From an uncultured Candidatus Nitrosopelagicus sp. (GTDB lineage Archaea > Thermoproteota > Nitrososphaeria > Nitrososphaerales > Nitrosopumilaceae), in the NCBI GenBank assembly GCA_937896695.1, contig CALBOT010000027.1, forward strand, positions 1 to 15,417: a DNA stretch of 15,417 bases, read 5' to 3'. Of the stretch, positions 12,378 to 15,417 are shown piece by piece; the first letter of the stretch is position 1; each line of letters begins with the position of its first letter. The translations under genes and the position numbers were made by a program. The notes beneath the pieces were generated by a model. It was given only the letters and a program-made list of their open reading frames with translations. It did no database searches and was not told the DNA's origin.

Positions 12378-12749
12378 ATGACCAACCAATACAGTATAGT
12401 GCATGTTCCGCCTTCAGGAACCACTCAATACGTTCAGCATGCATGGATAGCATCGTTGAATCAACTCTGTGTAGGTCATATTCATTTACAAGTTGAACCA
12501 GATCAAAGAATTAAATTTTTAGATGCTTGGGTTCATCCAGATTATAGAAGGCAAGGAATATTTAGAAAGTTGTGGGATATGAGATGGGAATATGTAAAAC
12601 AAAATTATAACGGTTGGAAGGCATATGCCTGGGCAAAGCCGATGAGTTTGCCATTATTAATAGAAAAAGGTTTTGAAGAAGGTGATACATGTGTTTATGT
12701 TGAAAAAGATATAGAAGGAGAAACACCATTTACATTTGTATCATGTTAA
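12378..12749 (+). CDS. GNAT-family N-acetyltransferase
   Basis: Protein of 123 residues forming one GNAT domain, which moves an acetyl group from acetyl-CoA to an amine. CVGHIHLQVE (31-40) is the central strand. FLDAWVHPDYRRQGIFRKLW (47-66) is motif A with the CoA pyrophosphate-binding loop R-R-Q-G-I-F (the family's Q/R-x-x-G-x-G/A). LPLLIEKGFEE (91-101) is the usual motif B helix and turn before the last strand. The substrate cannot be inferred. It opens the final gene run, 9 nt after the lipoprotein stop. Confidence 0.85.
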   Translation: MTNQYSIVHVPPSGTTQYVQHAWIASLNQLCVGHIHLQVEPDQRIKFLDAWVHPDYRRQGIFRKLWDMRWEYVKQNYNGWKAYAWAKPMSLPLLIEKGFEEGDTCVYVEKDIEGETPFTFVSC

Positions 12750-12761
12750 AAAGGTTATGAA

Positions 12762-13637
12762 ATGCGATTATCAAATCATATAGGAAATACACCATTACTA
12801 CCCATCAAGTTAGAAGACGTAACAGTTTGGGGTAAAGCTGAATTTATGAATCCTGGAGGTTCGGTTAAAGATAGAATGGTTAATTTTATTCTGAACGATG
12901 CTGAAGCTAATGGTAAACTAAAACCAGGAGGACAAATTGTAGAAGCAACATCAGGTAATACAGGAATATCATTAGCAATGATGTGTGCTGAAAGAGGATA
13001 TACATTGTATATTATTATGCCGTCTGATATGTCTGAAGAAAGAAAAAAGATATTTAATTATTATGGAGCACGACTAATAGAAGTAGGTCCAGGAGATTTT
13101 GATGGAGCAATTGCAACTAGAGATGATATGTGTGAAAAAATGGGATTCTTCAATTTCAATCAATTTCATAATCCTTTAAATATATTAGCACATTATAATA
13201 ATACAGGAGTAGAAATATGGAAACAATGGAAAAAGTTAACACCTCCAGACGTCTTTATACTAGGTACAGGTACAGGAGGAACCTTAATGGGTTGCGGCCG
13301 AAGATTAAAAGAAATTTGGCCAAATATAAAGATAGTAGCAGTGGAACCAGAAGAGTCAGCAGTAATGTCAGGAGGAGAAAAAGGGTTGCATGGAATACAA
13401 GGAATAGGAGACGGCAGCAAGTTCTTAGTAGATTTGGATTTTGTAGATCAAGTCGTTACAATATCTACAGAACATGCCAAAATGAAAGCTCGACAATTGG
13501 CTTTCAACGGATTATTCGTTGGAGTCTCAGCAGGCGCAAACGTATTAGCAGCTCAAGAATGGTTATTTCAAAATAACAAAAGAAATGCAATAACTATATT
13601 ATGTGATAGAGGTGAACGTTATTTTAGTTGCTTATGA
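12762..13637 (+). CDS. cysM: PLP-dependent cysteine synthase (CysM-like)
   Basis: Protein of 291 residues, slightly shorter than cellular CysK/CysM at the C-terminus. These enzymes make cysteine from O-acetylserine (or related substrates) and sulfide or thiosulfate. The PLP lysine is Lys36 in NPGGSVKDR. TSGNTG (63-68) is the substrate loop, and GTGTGGT (168-174) binds the PLP phosphate. GVSAGA (254-259) and CDRGERYFS (281-289) are conserved. CDRGxRY, DMSEER and the NQFHNP/AHYNNTG segment favour CysM over CysK. All key residues are present, so it should be active as an auxiliary metabolic gene, perhaps supplying sulfur. Weak A/G-rich leader; the stop overlaps the next ATG. Confidence 0.87.
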   Translation: MRLSNHIGNTPLLPIKLEDVTVWGKAEFMNPGGSVKDRMVNFILNDAEANGKLKPGGQIVEATSGNTGISLAMMCAERGYTLYIIMPSDMSEERKKIFNYYGARLIEVGPGDFDGAIATRDDMCEKMGFFNFNQFHNPLNILAHYNNTGVEIWKQWKKLTPPDVFILGTGTGGTLMGCGRRLKEIWPNIKIVAVEPEESAVMSGGEKGLHGIQGIGDGSKFLVDLDFVDQVVTISTEHAKMKARQLAFNGLFVGVSAGANVLAAQEWLFQNNKRNAITILCDRGERYFSCL

Positions 13638-14023
13638 AAAAGAAATATCCAGATAATATAGTTTATGATTATAAGTTAGATAAGTTTGATGCCAATACTA
13701 AGCCTTATCCAACATCAATCAGTGCACCTGGATTTGAACCTATTAAAGTAGATAAGAGTTCAAGTGTTTCTGCAAATCATTATTTTGAATCTAGATTAAC
13801 TGAATTAAAAGAAGAATATAAAAAACTTATACAAGAATATAATTGGACTAGACTAGTATATGAAGCTACATATAACTTTCAACCAATTGTTGGACATGTA
13901 TATCATTTATATGAAAAGAAAGATAAAACATTATGGTTAAGTCTTATAAGTCCAGATGAATGGAATCAACCTTATGTAGGATCTTTCAAGTTACAGACAG
14001 ATGGCAAATGGGAAAAGATATAA
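13634..14023 (+). CDS. DUF2452-like protein
   Basis: Protein of 129 residues from the ATG that overlaps the cysM stop (ATGA at 13634-13637); an in-frame TTG at 13628 is the less likely start. It follows the DUF2452 pattern as I recall it: YPTSISAPGFEP (25-36), then a helix (SANHYFESRLTELKEEYKKL, 46-65), YNWTRLVYEATYNFQP (69-84), and a C-terminal GHVYHLY (87-93) and SLISPDEWN (103-111), ending GKWEKI. The family is found in bacteria, phages and eukaryotes without a known biochemical function. Nothing in the sequence identifies an active site. Confidence 0.82.
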   Translation: MKKKYPDNIVYDYKLDKFDANTKPYPTSISAPGFEPIKVDKSSSVSANHYFESRLTELKEEYKKLIQEYNWTRLVYEATYNFQPIVGHVYHLYEKKDKTLWLSLISPDEWNQPYVGSFKLQTDGKWEKI

Positions 14024-14586
14024 AAACAAAATGTCCATATACAAACTTTAAGAATAAAGTAATGAAGTATATTGGTATCTTAAGAACGCCTAGAGAAGAA
14101 TATGGTGGAATGCCTGCTTGTCCATTTGTAGGAGCTGAAGTGGATAAAGGTAAACTTATGATAGATAAATTTGATCCAGAACAAACTTCTATATTGGACA
14201 AAGTAAAAGAATTAGAAGAATCAGATTATGATAGTGCTTTGTTTATTCAAGTTACTGACGAAATAATATCTGGTGATGATACTTATCGATATCAAAATTT
14301 TATCAATAGAACGTTAAGAACAAATGGTTATGAACATTTAAAATGTATTTGTTTTAATCCAAATGATAAACAAGAAGTTGCAGGATTCAATGCAAGAAAG
14401 GATGCACCTTATTTTTTAATAAACATTGCCAATAAAAAAGTATTAGCTAAGGCACATAAAACTTTAGTAGGAACTAAGTATTTTGATAACTTTGAAGATG
14501 ATTATCTTAAATATCTTAATCCAGGATCATTTGAATCAACAAAAATAAAAGTAGAAGAAGCTAAGAAAAAAAGAATTGCCAAATGA
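14008..14586 (+). CDS. Conserved hypothetical protein, 192 residues
   Basis: The frame is open from 13960; I choose the ATG at 14008 (starting MGKDIKTKCP) because it leaves a 16-nt overlap with the DUF2452 gene instead of 64 nt. Notable segments are YIGILRTPREEYGGMPACPF near the N-terminus, FIQVTDEIISGDD in the middle, and CICFNPNDK with ARKDAPYFLINIA in the second half. This alternation of strands and helices looks like a compact alpha/beta enzyme-like domain. I believe similar proteins occur in other marine phages but cannot name the family. The C-terminus is a Lys/Glu-rich helix. Confidence 0.75.
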   Translation: MGKDIKTKCPYTNFKNKVMKYIGILRTPREEYGGMPACPFVGAEVDKGKLMIDKFDPEQTSILDKVKELEESDYDSALFIQVTDEIISGDDTYRYQNFINRTLRTNGYEHLKCICFNPNDKQEVAGFNARKDAPYFLINIANKKVLAKAHKTLVGTKYFDNFEDDYLKYLNPGSFESTKIKVEEAKKKRIAK

Positions 14587-14595
14587 TTTGGTTAT

Positions 14596-14616
14596 TTGAA
14601 ATAAATTCTATATATT
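14596..14616 (+). promoter_or_regulatory. Candidate promoter, TTGAAA-N9-TATATT, next to a start codon
   Basis: TTGAAA at 14596-14601 and TATATT at 14611-14616, 9 nt apart, with the cupin ATG 5 nt later at 14622. This reproduces the arrangement at 1990-2010. The short intergenic gap also supports a local promoter for the cupin/HAD pair. Confidence 0.42.
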
Positions 14617-14621
14617 AAAGT

Positions 14622-14954
14622 ATGAAGATAAAATTAAATGAACTAGATAGTGATATTGTTAAACAAAATGAAACATATACATTATTAGATAATTCAAAGT
14701 TAAACAATTTAGTTGTATCAAAAACAATACTACATCCACATAAACATACTACAGGACATAATCATCCAGGCCAAGAAGAAGTATATCATTTCATAAGTGG
14801 TGAAGGATATATTGTAGTAGGTGATGAACAAATTAATGTTGAAGAAGGTAGTATGGTATTGATACCAGATGGATATTTTCATAAAGTTTGGAATACTAGT
14901 TCATTAGAAGATTTAATATTTGTATGTATATTTGATGGAAAAAGGAGTCATTGA
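14622..14954 (+). CDS. Cupin-domain protein (metal-binding)
   Basis: Protein of 110 residues that is a single cupin barrel. The metal-binding motif 1 is GHNHPGQEEVYHFISGEG (45-62), with His46, His48 and Glu52 or Glu53 as ligands; motif 2 is PDGYFHKVWN (82-91), with His87. G-x-G-Y-I-V-V and EGSMVLIPDG are typical of cupin-2 proteins, such as sugar-phosphate isomerases and mannose-6-phosphate-type barrels. The next gene is a phosphomannomutase/HAD-like enzyme, so sugar-phosphate metabolism is a reasonable guess, though cupins have many roles. The TTGAAA/TATATT promoter candidate lies just upstream. Confidence 0.87.
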   Translation: MKIKLNELDSDIVKQNETYTLLDNSKLNNLVVSKTILHPHKHTTGHNHPGQEEVYHFISGEGYIVVGDEQINVEEGSMVLIPDGYFHKVWNTSSLEDLIFVCIFDGKRSH

Positions 14955-14955
14955 T

Positions 14956-15417
14956 ATGAATTATGTTTTTGATGTTGATGGTACATTAACACCAAGTCGA
15001 TTACCAATCGATAAAGATTTTGAAAAATTCTTCCTACAATGGATGGAAGGTAAAAAAGTATATTTGATTACAGGTTCTGATAAAGATAAAACAATTGAAC
15101 AAGTTGGTAAAGAAATTTGGTTGAATTGTACAAAGGTATATCAGTCTTGTGGAAATGCAGTTTATGAGAAAGGACAACAAATATTAGAAAAAGTATTTAA
15201 GTTAGATGATGAACTAAAATTTGAATTGATTACTATTTTAGCAAATACTAAAGTGCCTGTTAAGTATGGTAATCATATAGAAGAAAGACCAGGCCTTATA
15301 AATTTTAGTACTATTGGAAGAAATGTACCAAATGATATAAGATCTACATATGTCAATTGGGATGCAAAATATAAAGAAAGAGAATCTATTTGCAAACAGT
15401 TAACAAATAAATTTCCT
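14956..15417 (+). CDS. HAD-superfamily phosphomannomutase-like enzyme (partial at window end)
   Basis: The frame runs 154 codons from the ATG at 14956 to the window edge with no stop, so the C-terminus is missing. AAAGGAG at 14941-14947, inside the cupin 3' end, is 8 nt upstream. HAD motif I is DVDGT (6-10), with Asp6 as nucleophile and Asp8 as general acid. LITGS (37-41) is motif II. ERPGLINFS (110-118) and IGRNVP (120-125) match the cap region of eukaryotic-type phosphomannomutases, which convert mannose-6-phosphate and mannose-1-phosphate. Motifs III/IV, needed to separate a mutase from a phosphatase, lie mostly beyond the window. A sugar-phosphate role next to a cupin is likely. Confidence 0.85.
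   Translation, partial: MNYVFDVDGTLTPSRLPIDKDFEKFFLQWMEGKKVYLITGSDKDKTIEQVGKEIWLNCTKVYQSCGNAVYEKGQQILEKVFKLDDELKFELITILANTKVPVKYGNHIEERPGLINFSTIGRNVPNDIRSTYVNWDAKYKERESICKQLTNKFP

Noticed and set aside
13217..13576. Frame of 119 codons inside the cysteine synthase gene
   Set aside because: Arg/Ser-rich shadow of cysM in another frame; the cysM frame has all family motifs.

Overview
The window is gene-dense, AT-rich DNA with every recognisable gene on the + strand. Genes are short and packed end to end, many with ATGA or TAATG overlaps. This is typical of a large tailed double-stranded DNA phage. No terminase, capsid or polymerase gene lies in the window, so 'phage' is inferred from layout and small-gene families. 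Two proteins point to a Bacteroidota host: a secreted protein with a C-terminus like a type IX secretion sorting signal (3706-4236) and a lipoprotein with a typical lipobox (11767-12369). Several genes have A-rich leaders without a Shine-Dalgarno sequence, as Bacteroidota genes do; others carry a clear AAAGGAG.

Layout. 28-1585: three tandem proteins with short amphipathic N-terminal tags ending in an (I/L)xE motif, which may be capsid-targeting tags. 1588-3323: a staphylococcal-nuclease-type nuclease, small proteins, a ClpS-like Clp adaptor and a membrane-anchored lytic transglycosylase. 3347-4236: a QueD-fold-like protein and the secreted protein. 4251-4480: a tmRNA (ssrA) gene in circularly permuted, two-piece order, with the T-arm/3' acceptor segment in front of the 5' acceptor/tag-coding segment. 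4506-5785: a hypothetical gene, an HNH-type protein, a 52-residue gene and a small zinc-ribbon protein. 5797-10208: three copies of a promoter-like cassette driving a KOW/SH3-like protein, a MoxR-type AAA+ ATPase and a large VWA protein with an HEGSH motif. A GC-rich three-way-junction RNA candidate lies between the ATPase and the next gene. 10209-12369: small, mostly membrane-associated proteins. 12378-end: GNAT acetyltransferase, CysM-like cysteine synthase, DUF2452 protein, a conserved unknown, a cupin and a truncated HAD/phosphomannomutase-like gene.

Two themes stand out. First, the phage appears to carry its own route into host proteolysis: a tmRNA that would append GEQVEMAMAA to stalled proteins, and a ClpS-like adaptor about 1.5 kb away. 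Second, the MoxR/VWA pair, a chaperone-like module, shares a duplicated control element with invariant 52-nt geometry, which implies co-regulation. The permuted tmRNA is the most unusual feature, because the permuted clades I know of are alphaproteobacteria, some cyanobacteria and some betaproteobacteria, not Bacteroidota.
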